The position numbers and the translations under genes are program-made. From assembly GCF_001682855.1 (NCBI RefSeq), contig NZ_MAQW01000029.1:294487-358486 (forward strand): a stretch of DNA of 64,000 nt, in the 5' to 3' direction. Origin of the DNA: Bacillus sp. FJAT-27264 (GTDB taxonomy: Bacteria > Bacillota > Bacilli > Paenibacillales > Paenibacillaceae). Below, one piece after another: positions 51,994-61,881 of the stretch. The notes below the pieces were generated by a model, which was not told the origin of the DNA, searched no databases, and worked only from the letters and a program-made list of their open reading frames with translations. Within the stretch, counting starts at the first letter, position 1. Each line of letters starts with the position of its first letter.

Positions 51994-53136
51994 TCAAGAC
52001 AGCGTAATTACGTAAGTCACAAACTGATATTTATTGTCCTTTAACACAGACGTTGAAACGAGTAACTTCTTTCCGGATGGGCTCCAACGCAGCTTGTCAG
52101 AGGCCTGCATTTCGTCGGAAATAGGGGTTTGCTCCCCAGTCTCCACCTCGGTGATGAACAAACGGTTTACATTGCCGTTATCAGAGCTGACATTGTAGGC
52201 CAGCTTACTGCCGTCCGGTGACCAATTGGTACCAAAAATCTGCATCCCGCTGTCTATCACAGATTGCTCATTGCCTGCAGGATCGCAGAGAACAAGCTTC
52301 ATCTCCCCTGGGCCCTCCCGCTTTACAATAGCTAACCGGGAGCCGTCAGGGGAAGGGATAATCCACATTACATTCTTTTTGATCATCTTAGATTTCTTGG
52401 TCTCTGTGTCGTAGGCGAACAATTCGCTATCCTCATGGGCAACGTAATAGATGATACTTCCAGACTGCACTACGTTGTGGATCATACCCGCATCCGTCTC
52501 CAGCACGACCTCACTCTTGCCCTGCACATCAGCTTTGATAATATCGCCTTTCATGTCTGGGTAGATCACATGTCCACTGTCAGCCCACTCTCCTTCAGTC
52601 GCCATGAACTCATCCTTGCCCAGCTGAACCGTCTCACGGGTCTCCAGATTCATTACGTAGCCGACGCCGGTAGCTTCATAGACTTCTTTATAAAAAATAT
52701 ACTTGTTATCCGGAGACACTATCGCATTGCCAAGACTCTCTTTCCCCTCCTTGAGGGGCTGATCCTGGCCGCTTGCCAGATTACGGATATAGAAGTTATG
52801 GGGATAACGCTCCTGACCTTCAATCATTTCAGGAGTCAGCTTTCGATTTTCCTTGTCGACAGCAAGCTCATTCTCGCCTAACCAATCCATACCACGGATG
52901 CCTTCGAACTTGTCGATGCTATCAAGCTTGAGCTTCGTATAGACGGAATCTGTCGTATTGTCCATTACCGTGACTTTTTGCCCCGACTTCTCCACAACGT
53001 GCCTGGCTTCCGTGCCCGCCGTACCGCACGCGGTCATAGCTAGAAGAAAGGCCCACCCTAGCAGAAGACTTCCCGCTCTCATCAAGCGGCTTGTGGCCTT
53101 CGACTTGCCTGTATTACCGCCTTTCTGGTCTTCCAT
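51994..53136 (-). CDS. TolB-like beta-propeller lipoprotein
   Basis: 380 residues. After a basic head the export signal ends LAMTAC (Cys 37), so lipid-anchored. The mature part is a beta-propeller with repeated blade motifs (SPDNKYIFYKEVYE, PSPDGSRLAIVKREG, NWSPDGSKLAYNVSSDNG, RWSPSGKKLLVSTSVLKDN). ATG follows AGGAGG. It lies 113 bp downstream of the histidine kinase on the same strand and may be a co-sensor or target of that two-component system (inference). No enzymatic residues visible. Confidence 0.85.
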   Translation of the reverse strand: MEDQKGGNTGKSKATSRLMRAGSLLLGWAFLLAMTACGTAGTEARHVVEKSGQKVTVMDNTTDSVYTKLKLDSIDKFEGIRGMDWLGENELAVDKENRKLTPEMIEGQERYPHNFYIRNLASGQDQPLKEGKESLGNAIVSPDNKYIFYKEVYEATGVGYVMNLETRETVQLGKDEFMATEGEWADSGHVIYPDMKGDIIKADVQGKSEVVLETDAGMIHNVVQSGSIIYYVAHEDSELFAYDTETKKSKMIKKNVMWIIPSPDGSRLAIVKREGPGEMKLVLCDPAGNEQSVIDSGMQIFGTNWSPDGSKLAYNVSSDNGNVNRLFITEVETGEQTPISDEMQASDKLRWSPSGKKLLVSTSVLKDNKYQFVTYVITLS

Positions 53137-53249
53137 ACCCGAATCCTCCTAGAACATTGTTGCTCTCAGCATAATAGAGCCATATTTCCAAACCATTGCA
53201 GAATGTTTCCATAGTGTAAATTGGATGCGAATTCAATCTATCCAGCCCC

Positions 53250-54722
53250 TCATGATACCGCCGGGAAAGACAAGACGAACACAGAGCCCGGCCCTTCGGT
53301 ATTCAGAAGCTCAATTGTACCGTGATGCTTCTCCACCAAATTTTGCACCAGCGACAGACCAAGACCTGTGCCTCCCGACTGCCTGGACCGGTCACGATTG
53401 ACTGTGTAGAATGGTTCAAAAATCTTCTCCCTGGCTTCCGCAGGAATACCAATCCCCGTGTCACGGACAATCATGCGGACCTTGCCCTCCTGCTGCTCAC
53501 AGAAGATGTGAATGTTTCCTCCGGGAACGTTGTATTTGATCGCATTGTCGAGCAGGTTGATAAAAATATGCATAAAGCTTTCGCGGTCCATCCAGACATG
53601 GGTAGGGTGTACATCCAGACTGATGGTGAGGCCAAACCGCTCCGCCTTTCCATTCATCCGGCTGCAAATTTCCCTGAGCTCTGCCGCGACCTCCAGTAGC
53701 TCACTCTGGGACTCAAAATCATATTTCTCCAGGGCTGTCAATTGCAGTACCTTCTCCACCATCTCATAGAGCCGCTGGGTCTCCTTGGCGATATTCTGCT
53801 TGGCATCCGCCAGAAGCCGGGGATCATCGTCATACATATTAAGCAGATCCACATAGGCCTTGATCGAGGTCAGTGGGGTCTTGAATTCATGACTGATGTT
53901 TCCGATATACTGTTTCTGCTGCTGCTCCAGTGCCTGAAGTTTCTCGACGGCCAGTTGGAGCTTGCGTTGCTCCTCATCCTTAGCCGCAATACTCGTTTCA
54001 ATCTCCTGACTCATGTAAAAGATGCCCTGCGCCAGCTCTCCCAACTCGTCCTTCCGGCGAAGCGGAGGTTCAGCGATATACTCGGCGCGGCGAATCTTCT
54101 CTGCAGCCTGCTTCAACCGGCCAATGGCGGCAGCTGCGGTATTGAAATACAGATACCCCAGCAAAAAGCTCAGCAAGAGCACGATTCCGCCTGTAGTCAG
54201 GAAAAGGTTCTGGAGAGTATGCTGAAAATCGTTGTTGCTCTTCAGCGAATACCGGAGCTGAACCACTCCCATCTGCCCCTCCGGGCCTTGCAGCGGGGCC
54301 AGATAGAGTAGAGTATCACCTGCATTTTGGTAGGCGATTTTATTCTCCAGCGCATAGGACAGGGCGGTGCTGACATCCGGCTTTACAGGCGTTGGGTTGC
54401 TCTGTGCAGAGGATCCGACCATGACTCCCTCTTCGTCATACAATGTAACTTCCATACCAGTGAACCCGGCCAGTTCAACAGCCATTCCCCGGCCCCGCAG
54501 CCGAAGGAAGGCCTGCGGCTCCGGGCGGTCGCCCGTCCCTGTATAATACGTCTGCTTCACCCGCAGATTGACGGTTTTAACATGTTGCGCCAGATAGCTT
54601 TCCACCTGAGCCTGCTGGTTGTTATCCACTCCACGTAGCACAAAAAAACTCAGCACCCCGATAGCTAGAATCAGCAGCAGCGCCAGAAAAAAGCTGAACT
54701 TCAGCTTAATGCTGATCTTCAT
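53250..54722 (-). CDS. Membrane sensor histidine kinase (HAMP type)
   Basis: 490 residues. First membrane helix at 9-29, an extracellular domain of about 140 residues, second helix near 175-195, HAMP (RRKDELGELAQGIFYMSQEI), HisKA with phospho-His in IGNISHEFKTPLTSIKAY, HATPase_c with LLDNAIKYNVPGG, VRDTGIGIP and GGTGLGLSLVQNLVEKHHG. ATG overlaps the response regulator stop by four bp, giving coupled translation. Resembles cell-envelope-sensing kinases of the PhoR/ResE group. Signal unknown. Confidence 0.94.
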   Translation of the reverse strand: MKISIKLKFSFFLALLLILAIGVLSFFVLRGVDNNQQAQVESYLAQHVKTVNLRVKQTYYTGTGDRPEPQAFLRLRGRGMAVELAGFTGMEVTLYDEEGVMVGSSAQSNPTPVKPDVSTALSYALENKIAYQNAGDTLLYLAPLQGPEGQMGVVQLRYSLKSNNDFQHTLQNLFLTTGGIVLLLSFLLGYLYFNTAAAAIGRLKQAAEKIRRAEYIAEPPLRRKDELGELAQGIFYMSQEIETSIAAKDEEQRKLQLAVEKLQALEQQQKQYIGNISHEFKTPLTSIKAYVDLLNMYDDDPRLLADAKQNIAKETQRLYEMVEKVLQLTALEKYDFESQSELLEVAAELREICSRMNGKAERFGLTISLDVHPTHVWMDRESFMHIFINLLDNAIKYNVPGGNIHIFCEQQEGKVRMIVRDTGIGIPAEAREKIFEPFYTVNRDRSRQSGGTGLGLSLVQNLVEKHHGTIELLNTEGPGSVFVLSFPAVS

Positions 54723-55414
54723 GAGTAATCTCCTGCAGGGACCGCTTTATACCCTACTCCATATACAGTTTGCAGGATATTCTGATAGGGCTCGCCCAGC
54801 TTCTTGCGCAAACGCTGGATGTGAATATCCACCGTGCGCGTGCCGCCCGCATAGTCCATCTCCCACACCTGTTCCAGCAGCTCTTCCCTCATGTAGACCC
54901 GCTGCGGATGGGATAACAGCAAGTGCAGAAGGTCGAACTCTTTTGGCGTTAGGTCCAGTTGTTCTCCGGCGATCTGCACACTCCGGTGATCCGGCTGCAC
55001 CTTAAGCGTGCCATACTGAATCAGCTCCGTCTTTGTGTCTACGCCCTTCTTGTCCAGCCTGCGCAGCAGCGCCTTCACACGAGCCAGCAGCTCGCGAATT
55101 TCGAACGGCTTGGTCATATAATCGTCTGCGCCAAGCTCCAAGCCGATGATTTTATCGACAATATCATTTTTGACAGTTAGCAGTATAATTCCAATGTCAC
55201 TCCGGTTCTCCAGCTTCCGGCATACATCATATCCGCTCATTCGCGGCATCATCACATCCAGTACCAAGGCGTCCGGCTGAAAGGTACTCACCTTGCCAAG
55301 TGCCTCTTCACCATCCCCGGCTGTATCTACGTCATAGCCCTCACGGCGCAGTGCATAAGCAATGGCGCTCACGATGCCTGGTTCGTCATCGACGACCAGC
55401 ACTTTTTTATTCAT
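54719..55414 (-). CDS. OmpR/PhoB-family response regulator
   Basis: 231 residues. Receiver VLVVDDEPGIVSAIAYAL, phospho-Asp in ALVLDVMMPRMSGYDVC, LTVKNDIVDKIIGLELGADD, TKPFEIRELLARVKALLR. C-terminal winged helix LTPKEFDLLHLLLSHPQRVY, GGTRTVDIHIQRLRKKLGEP. ATG follows AAAAGGTG. First gene of the two-component operon; its partner kinase overlaps by four bp. Confidence 0.95.
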   Translation of the reverse strand: MNKKVLVVDDEPGIVSAIAYALRREGYDVDTAGDGEEALGKVSTFQPDALVLDVMMPRMSGYDVCRKLENRSDIGIILLTVKNDIVDKIIGLELGADDYMTKPFEIRELLARVKALLRRLDKKGVDTKTELIQYGTLKVQPDHRSVQIAGEQLDLTPKEFDLLHLLLSHPQRVYMREELLEQVWEMDYAGGTRTVDIHIQRLRKKLGEPYQNILQTVYGVGYKAVPAGDYS

Positions 55415-55621
55415 AGGTGTTCACCTTTTCAACGAGATTTAAGTTTATCATTTATTCAGTATACCCTCTGACCCGGTTCACACCAAAATGAAACATCAGC
55501 CAATTTATATAGTGTGAACTTAAACCTGTAGCGTCCTGGAGGGGTGAAATCCTTGGATACAGGGATTCCACGCTTCACTGAAATATTCCACTGAGCCACG
55601 CACGAGCTTACGAGGGGCTTT
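55415..55621. other. Divergent upstream DNA before array B
   Basis: Promoter region of the response regulator on the minus strand. No gene seen. It begins the roughly 530-bp gene-free stretch that ends at 55947. Confidence 0.5.
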
Positions 55622-55810
55622 GATAACAGGAAAATATACCGTTAATTCATTTCTTTCACCTTATCTGGCATCAATAACGGGAATTTCTCCAGTTAAAAAC
55701 CTCTTTTATCCCACAATGGGGTAGTTATGAGATAATTAACTGGATATTTTCCAGTTATTTTTGAAAAAGAAGTAAATTTAGTCAAAACAACAGGAGTTAT
55801 TCCTGTTATC
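55622..55810. repeat. Array B of 25-bp dyad repeats
   Basis: Units at 55622-55646, 55673-55697, 55735-55759 and 55786-55810, with the same 10-5-10 dyad as array A at 45.7 kb (for example ATTAACTGGA - TATTT - TCCAGTTATT). Start-to-start distances are 51, 62 and 51 bp. Spacers are unrelated to each other. Confidence 0.85.
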
Positions 55811-55946
55811 CACATGCCCTATCACGCTCTATATCATGTCCTATCGAGTATTGTTAAGCTTTTCGGAGCAATTGCTACCTGAATGCGCTGAAATCATTGC
55901 GAACCAAGGGTTAATTTTGTACGTTAGGATAAAAGGAGGGCTTTAC

Positions 55947-56745
55947 ATGAACCAATGGAAAGAGTTGACGGAGGAATCCCGGACCAAATGGGAGGAAAAT
56001 GCAGCGTTCTGGGACAGCTATATGGGCGATCTCAGCAACCAGTTCCACCGGGAGATTATCCGGCCCAAGACCGAGGAACTGCTGAGTGTCACAGCAGGGC
56101 AAGCCGTACTGGATATCGCTTGCGGCAACGGGAATTTCTCCAGAAGGCTGGCTGAGCTTGGCGCTGCCGTGACTGCTTTTGACTACAGTCCCAACATGGT
56201 ACAGCGGGCTATCTCACGAACCGGACAGACAGCAGCGAATATTGATTACCGGGTGATCGACGCCACGGACTACGGCTCCCTACTGACACTGGGCACCGCT
56301 CAATATGATGCTGCTGTCGCAAATATGGCGCTTATGGATATTGCCGACATTGTGCCTCTGGTACAAGCATTGGGACAGATACTGAGAGACAATGGTGTTG
56401 TCGTCTTTTCGATTCCGCATCCGTGTTTCCAGGCTCCCGGCACCCGAAAAATCCATGAGACCGAGGACCGTAACGGGGAGATTATCCACCGCAACAGCGT
56501 GCAGGTCAGCAGCTACCTGACTCCAGAGCCGACGTACTCCATTGGCATCAAGGGCCAGCCCGTGAGCCCATCTCATTTTTCATAGACCACTGTCCTATTA
56601 CATCCATACGTTCATGCAGTCTGGCTTTGTGCTGGATGGCCTAGAAGAACCTAGCTTCGAACTGGATGAATCTGTGAAAACCCAGTTTGATTGGTATGAG
56701 CTGCCGGCAGCTGTGATTTTCCGGTTTAGAAAAATCCGCCCCTAA
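55947..56745 (+). pseudogene. Class I SAM-dependent methyltransferase, frameshifted
   Basis: ATG at 55947 follows AAAGGAGGG. The Rossmann core is intact: AVLDIACGNGNFSRRLAELG near residue 54 and VTAFDYSPNMVQRAISR. The frame stops at 56585 after PVSPSHFS. The following frame continues as HRPLSYYIHTFMQSGFVLDG to a stop at 56743-56745, the expected C terminus of this family (SHFHRPLSYYI...). The two frames rejoin if one T is removed from the TTTTT at 56576-56580. Either a real one-base insertion, a phase-variable tract or a sequencing error. Function of the intact enzyme would be methyl transfer to an unknown substrate. Confidence 0.85.
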
Positions 56746-56899
56746 AAGATTGAAACAAGATGGCGCCGAAATGGAGCTATTTTTTCTATAAAAAATAAAT
56801 ATAACTAAAGTTTCCCATCACTTGTCAAAGGAACTTCACCGCGCTGTAGGGAAATGTTCTACCTTAAGACATCATTGAGCTGAATAGAGGTGAAGCGCT

Positions 56900-58345
56900 A
56901 TGGATAACCATCTTGAAGATTGGATTATAGAAGCAGATATTACCAGCATGCAGGCGGAAATGACCGCAGGGAGAGTGACTTCAGAAGATCTGGTCAACAT
57001 CTATCTGGAGCGTATCCGCAAGTATGATCCTGTGCTTCGTTCTGTACTGGAGATCAATCCGCAGGCTGTAGATATAGCAAGGACTCTGGATCACGAGCGA
57101 AAGGACAAAGGCCCCCGTGGTCCACTTCACGGCATTCCAGTACTGTTAAAAGATAATATTGACACCCATGATAACATGCATACCAGTGCAGGCTCGTTGG
57201 CGTTAGCCGAATCTATCGCTCCAGAGGATTCCTACGTGGCTGCCCGGCTGCGTGCGGCAGGAGCAGTTCTTCTGGGCAAAACGAATATGACCGAATGGGC
57301 AAATTTCATGTCCCCAACGATGTGGGCAGGATACAGCGCCAGAGGGGGCCTTGTTCTGAACCCCTATGGTCCAGGTGAACTGTTCATTGGCGGCTCCAGC
57401 TCCGGTTCCGCGGCGGCTGTTGCGGCCAATCTTGGTGCTGCGGCTATCGGAACAGAAACCTCAGGCTCCATCATTGGTCCGGCAGGCCGTAACTGCCTTG
57501 TCGGTTTGAAGCCCACGGTGGGCTTAATTCCTTCATCCGGCATTATACCGATCACGTATAGCCAAGACTGTGCTGGTCCGATGACTCGAACCGTAACAGA
57601 TACAGCGATTCTGCTTGGCGCACTCACCGTAGAGGGTAAGCCGCAGGATTACCGGCCCTATCTGAACCGGGAGGCCTTGAAGCAGGCGCGAATAGGGATT
57701 CCGCGATTCTATTATCAGGATCTGGACGAGGCCAGACTGGCAATTATTGAAGAAGCCATCTCTCAGCTTAAAGCACAGGGGGCAGTGATTATAGACCCTG
57801 TACATCTCCCCTGCGAAGATATGGAGTGGGATGGCAATGTGATGCGCTATGAATTTAAGGCCGCACTCAACAGTTATCTTGGAAAACTGCCAGATGATGT
57901 GCCCGTTCACTCACTTGCAGAGGTCATTGCCTATAATAAACAGTACGGCGAAGCTGCGTTGAAATATGGCCAGGATACCTTGATTTGGTCCGAAGAAACC
58001 AGCGGCACACTGACCGAGGAGGTCTATCTGGAAGGCAGAAGGAAGGACCTGCACATGTCTCGGGAACAGGGGATTGACCATGCGCTGCAAAGCCATCAGT
58101 TAGATGCCCTCCTGTTTCTGGACGACGAAGAAGGCGCTGATATTGCCGCTAGGGCAGGTTATCCGTCTATCACTGTTCCCGGAGGATTCGCCGTAACAGG
58201 GGTTATAGCACCGGGAGGATACACTACCAAAGGACATCAAGGGATTACTTTTGTAGGGACCGCCTTCAGCGAGCCGGTGCTGTTGGGGTTGGCCTATGCC
58301 TATGAACAGGCTAGTGGTCACCGTGTCGCGCCTAAGCTTGATTAA
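56900..58345 (+). CDS. Amidase-signature-family protein
   Basis: 481 residues. The Ser-cisSer-Lys triad is visible: Lys in GIPVLLKDNIDTHDN near 84, the cis-Ser region in FIGGSSSGSAAAVAANLGAA, and the nucleophile Ser in GTETSGSIIGPAGRNCLVGL. No signal peptide, so cytosolic. ATG follows GAGGTGAAG. Stand-alone, so not a GatA subunit: gatB/C are absent and the C terminus lacks GatA-specific features. Hydrolyses an unknown amide. B. subtilis and Paenibacillus carry several such enzymes. Confidence 0.9.
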   Translation: MDNHLEDWIIEADITSMQAEMTAGRVTSEDLVNIYLERIRKYDPVLRSVLEINPQAVDIARTLDHERKDKGPRGPLHGIPVLLKDNIDTHDNMHTSAGSLALAESIAPEDSYVAARLRAAGAVLLGKTNMTEWANFMSPTMWAGYSARGGLVLNPYGPGELFIGGSSSGSAAAVAANLGAAAIGTETSGSIIGPAGRNCLVGLKPTVGLIPSSGIIPITYSQDCAGPMTRTVTDTAILLGALTVEGKPQDYRPYLNREALKQARIGIPRFYYQDLDEARLAIIEEAISQLKAQGAVIIDPVHLPCEDMEWDGNVMRYEFKAALNSYLGKLPDDVPVHSLAEVIAYNKQYGEAALKYGQDTLIWSEETSGTLTEEVYLEGRRKDLHMSREQGIDHALQSHQLDALLFLDDEEGADIAARAGYPSITVPGGFAVTGVIAPGGYTTKGHQGITFVGTAFSEPVLLGLAYAYEQASGHRVAPKLD

Positions 58346-58518
58346 ATGCTAAGTACTATAACCAAAAGCAATCTTTAGATTATCTTAAAGAACAATTAAG
58401 GTTTATCTCAGGTTCGCTGTTTACAATAACATTAGGTCAAACAGAAGACTGAACTCTCACACCCATAACCGTACGTATATATTAAGCACCAAAAAACAGG
58501 AAAAGAGGATTTCTAACT

Positions 58519-58908
58519 ATGAACATAAAGCGAGTGATGATTGTCGGAACGATGGTAGTCGCCATGTCCTTCGGAGGCACCGCCTGGGGTAGCTCCATCA
58601 CAAGCGCAAGTCCGGTAGCGAAGTGGACTGCCACTGGCGTTGCGGAGAAGGATGACCTGCTGGAAGCACTCAATCAATCATCGAATGAGGAGTTATATGA
58701 ATCGTTGTATGACGGGAAGTCACTGCATGACATTGCCGCTGATCAGGGCGGGGATATTGCCAATGTGATTGAGCTGCAACTGACACAGCTTACACAGCAG
58801 TTGGATGAGCGCCTACACAGCGGAAGCATTACGGCTGAGCAATACACTGCGCACAAGGCAGAAATCAAAGAAATTGTTGAGCAGAGTGTCCTCACTTCAT
58901 TCGGTTAA
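58519..58908 (+). CDS. Small secreted protein of unknown function
   Basis: 129 residues. Signal peptide (MNIKRVMIVGTMVVAMSFGG, cleavage probably near AWG-SS). The mature part is helical and acidic, with LYDGKSLHDIAADQGGDIAN and RLHSGSITAEQYTAHKAEIK, reminiscent of DUF2680-type small exported proteins with G-x-(I/L)-(T)-x-x-(E/Q) helix starts. ATG follows AGAGGA. Monocistronic, ended by a strong terminator. Confidence 0.78.
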   Translation: MNIKRVMIVGTMVVAMSFGGTAWGSSITSASPVAKWTATGVAEKDDLLEALNQSSNEELYESLYDGKSLHDIAADQGGDIANVIELQLTQLTQQLDERLHSGSITAEQYTAHKAEIKEIVEQSVLTSFG

Positions 58909-58954
58909 CAGGATTACATAGGAGGTGGACATTCTGATATCACTAGCAGAAACT

Positions 58955-58983
58955 AAAAGCCCGGCCAGATGGCCGGGCTTTCT
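58955..58983. terminator. Bidirectional intrinsic terminator
   Basis: AAAGCCCGGCC - AGAT - GGCCGGGCTTT followed by CTT, between convergent genes. Confidence 0.93.
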
Positions 58984-59003
58984 TGTGTGTATATGAATAG
59001 AAG

Positions 59004-60020
59004 TTATCCCTTCTTCTCGTTCTCCCGGTTAATCTCCAGAATATCCAGGAAGAAGACGAAGATCGGAATCCCCAGGATCAGCCCCCACACGCCCATATAA
59101 TGCTCAGAGAACAATAGGACGACAAAGGTGTAGAACATCGGCAGATTCATTTTGGAGGACATCAGCTTCGGATTGAGGAAGTATCCCTCAATAAAGTGTA
59201 ATACAGCAATCATAGCTACTACATAGATGATCATCATCAGACCGCCGATATTGTAACCAATGATGCACAGCGGGATCAACGAGATTACAAAGCCTACGAC
59301 CGGGATCAGGCTAAGCAAGAAAATCATAATTGACAGCGCGAACAGATACGGAAAGCCCAGAATCCACAGCCCAACCACTGTAAACACTGTATTGAACATC
59401 GCGATTAGAAGCTGTGCTTCGATAACTTTGCCGAAAGAAGAGATGAATTTTTGACCAAAGTACTCAAGTTCCTTGTAGAACCAGTCGATCTTACTTGTTC
59501 GCAGTCTGGATGTGAAGTTGACAATCCGATTCTTCTCCAGAATGAACACAAAGCTAAGAATCGTGGATAACACAAAGGTCGTACCCCAGTTGCTGATTCT
59601 CAGAACATATTCAATTCCTTGCGTCATGTAGGACTCGTACTTCAAATCCTTTAAGGTTCTAAATATATGCTGGGTGATGTCATTCTGGGGAATATCTTCA
59701 GACGTAAGGTTGGTTAGAAAATACGTTAATTGCTTGATCTGGACAAATACTTTGGGAAGGTAATTGACGAGTGCAAACACTATCGTAGCAATCAAAGCCA
59801 GGTACAGAAAAACAATGATAACCTTGCTGTTAATCCGGACATATTTGTCCAGCCGTTTGGTTAACATCACCTGAAAGCTGTTCATGACATAAGCAATCAG
59901 AAAGGTCAGCAGCACCAGATTGAGCATATCTCTGATACTGAACAACAGCAGGCAGATCAGAAATAATATTCCGAAACGCCGAACAGTTAAATTTTCAAAA
60001 AAACGCTTGAACACTTCCAT
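59004..60020 (-). CDS. AI-2E-family membrane protein
   Basis: 338 residues, about eight membrane helices, with the AI-2E exporter (UPF0118) pattern: LTFLIAYVMNSFQVMLTKRL, a mid-region helical domain, VVGLWILGFPYLFALSIMIF, LLSLIPVVGFVISLIPLCII and the end FYTFVVLLFSEHYMGVWGLI. ATG at 60020 has GGAG seven nt upstream; a ten-codon extension lacks a site. In the family, functions range from autoinducer-2 export to sodium/proton antiport, so the substrate is open. Stand-alone gene. Confidence 0.9.
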   Translation of the reverse strand: MEVFKRFFENLTVRRFGILFLICLLLFSIRDMLNLVLLTFLIAYVMNSFQVMLTKRLDKYVRINSKVIIVFLYLALIATIVFALVNYLPKVFVQIKQLTYFLTNLTSEDIPQNDITQHIFRTLKDLKYESYMTQGIEYVLRISNWGTTFVLSTILSFVFILEKNRIVNFTSRLRTSKIDWFYKELEYFGQKFISSFGKVIEAQLLIAMFNTVFTVVGLWILGFPYLFALSIMIFLLSLIPVVGFVISLIPLCIIGYNIGGLMMIIYVVAMIAVLHFIEGYFLNPKLMSSKMNLPMFYTFVVLLFSEHYMGVWGLILGIPIFVFFLDILEINRENEKKG

Positions 60021-60200
60021 GCTTCCTCTCCATTCGCTTGCAATTAGCACCTTATTATAGTCTACATTAATGAAAACAATTATAGCAAATAACGGGCTCC
60101 GAATCGGTCGTATTTTCGCGATTTTTGTACTTTTTTAGAAAAAAATAAGAGATATTGCAGAAACACTCTCCTTGCCCTGTCTCTTTGTCCTCCTATTCGT

Positions 60201-60761
60201 CTAGGCTCCCCCTTTATATGGTAAAATATCCCCTACACGCAATTCATCCACAAATTGTTGCAACGATTGATAAAATTCCACCGCATGCTGTATCTTGGCG
60301 TAGTCTATCAGACAGCGCTGCTGCTCGTCCTCACATAGCTCTCCTGACTCCAATAGTTCCTGAAGACCTGGCAGCACATGCTCCAGCGCTTCATTCATCA
60401 CATCAATCTCCCGCTGCAGCTTCATTGTAAAGAAGCTTCTGAACGCCCGGAAGAAATCCGTCTCCGCCATATATAGATCCTTGCGATCCTGCTTCTCTTC
60501 CAGCTTCGTAACCATGCCCGAAGAGATTAGGGAACGGACCCCATAACTCATATTACTCTTGCTCATGCTCATCATATGCTTCATTTCTTCAAGCGTCATC
60601 GGCCGATCTTCAAAGAACATGATCCCGTACAACTGCCCGAATGAATAATTGGCTCCATATAAATCCATCGTCTGCGCGATAGCATCGATCATTCTGCGCT
60701 GCAATTGCACCCGCGGCGTCAGCTCCAAATCTAACTCTCCAATTCCTTCTCGCTTCATCAT
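60201..60761 (-). CDS. GbsR/MarR-type winged-helix regulator
   Basis: About 186 residues. The GbsR-family pattern is visible: YGANYSFGQLYGIMFFEDRP, MTLEEMKHMMSMSKSNMSYG (recognition helix), then RSLISSGMVTKLEEKQDRKD. Members sense choline or glycine betaine and repress osmoprotectant genes; whether this one does is unknown because no betaine transporter or dehydrogenase lies nearby. ATG at 60761 is chosen after AAGGTG; GTG at 60773 and ATG at 60758 are alternatives. It is divergent from the sugar importer operon. Confidence 0.85.
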   Translation of the reverse strand: MMKREGIGELDLELTPRVQLQRRMIDAIAQTMDLYGANYSFGQLYGIMFFEDRPMTLEEMKHMMSMSKSNMSYGVRSLISSGMVTKLEEKQDRKDLYMAETDFFRAFRSFFTMKLQREIDVMNEALEHVLPGLQELLESGELCEDEQQRCLIDYAKIQHAVEFYQSLQQFVDELRVGDILPYKGGA

Positions 60762-60973
60762 GCACACCTTCACTTCCTGTGGAATCTATCCTCTACATTA
60801 CACAAAACTGAAACTTTTATCGCGTTTTTTAAGAATTTTACATAAATCTAGCTTCCGTTTTACGCCGTCTTTACCACACCTGCAGATATTGAGTGTACAA
60901 TTTTTTTTGAACAGAGAAGCTTTACTCCAAATTATACAGTGAAATTGAAAAGATGGAATGGGGTATATACACA

Positions 60974-61852
60974 ATGATTCGATCGAAGTTTATCGGCGGC
61001 TTAAAGCCAGTGCTATTCACACTGCCAGCCATGATTCCGTTCACCGTGTTCTGGCTTGCACCGCTGCTGTACGTCTTGTATCTAAGCTTTACCGAGTGGG
61101 ACTTCATGAGTCCGGAAAAAACCTTCGTCGGGCTCGACAACTACATCAACCTGCTGAGTAACCCTGCTTTTTACCAGGCACTACGGGTCACCGTGTTGTT
61201 CTGTGCAGGCACAGTGCTTCCAGTTATCGCGATCGGCCTTGGATTGGCCCTTCTAATGAACAAGAAGCTGAAAGGCTCCGCAATTTATCAGGTACTTTTG
61301 TTCTCGCCTTGGGTGACTCCAACGGTAGCCGTATCCATCGTCTGGTCGTGGATCTACGAACCGGAGATCGGCCTCGCCAATACAGTCCTGAGCTTTCTGG
61401 GCTTCGAAAAGCTCGGCTGGCTACAAGATCCAACCTGGGCGCTCGTCGGCGTAATGCTCGTCACCATCTGGAAATCTGTCGGCTGGGCGATGATCTTTTA
61501 TCTGGTAGCCTTGCGCAATGTGCCTACCGATCTTATGGAGGCAGCAGACTTGGACGGAGCAAGTCCTGTCCACAAGTTCATCCGCATTACGCTTCCGCTG
61601 ATCTCACCGACCACCCTGTTCCTATTTATTGTTCAGCTTATTCAGGCGTTGCAGGCTTACGATCAGATTAACGTACTGACCCAAGGTGGACCGTCTGGTT
61701 CCACGCGTACCTTGCTATACATGTATTATCAGTCCGCTTTCGAATCGTTCCAAATCGGGGAAGCCTCCTCTATAGCCATGACACTTGTCTTCATATGTAT
61801 GCTGCTATCCCTGCTGTCCGTTATCTTCAGCAGCCGAAACACTCACTACTAA
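60974..61852 (+). CDS. Sugar/glycerol-phosphate ABC importer permease (UgpA-like)
   Basis: 292 residues, six membrane helices, EAA loop in TDLMEAADLDGASPVHKFIR, ITLPLISPTTLFLF. Opens with SKFIGGLKPVLFTLPAMIPF. ATG at 60974 has GGGG ten nt upstream; an in-frame ATG at 60953 is possible. First gene of a permease-permease-binding-protein operon. No ATPase gene is present in the window, as expected for CUT1 systems that share MsmX. Confidence 0.92.
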   Translation: MIRSKFIGGLKPVLFTLPAMIPFTVFWLAPLLYVLYLSFTEWDFMSPEKTFVGLDNYINLLSNPAFYQALRVTVLFCAGTVLPVIAIGLGLALLMNKKLKGSAIYQVLLFSPWVTPTVAVSIVWSWIYEPEIGLANTVLSFLGFEKLGWLQDPTWALVGVMLVTIWKSVGWAMIFYLVALRNVPTDLMEAADLDGASPVHKFIRITLPLISPTTLFLFIVQLIQALQAYDQINVLTQGGPSGSTRTLLYMYYQSAFESFQIGEASSIAMTLVFICMLLSLLSVIFSSRNTHY

Positions 61853-61881
61853 TAATGAAACTAGCCATCTAGGAGGGCTTT

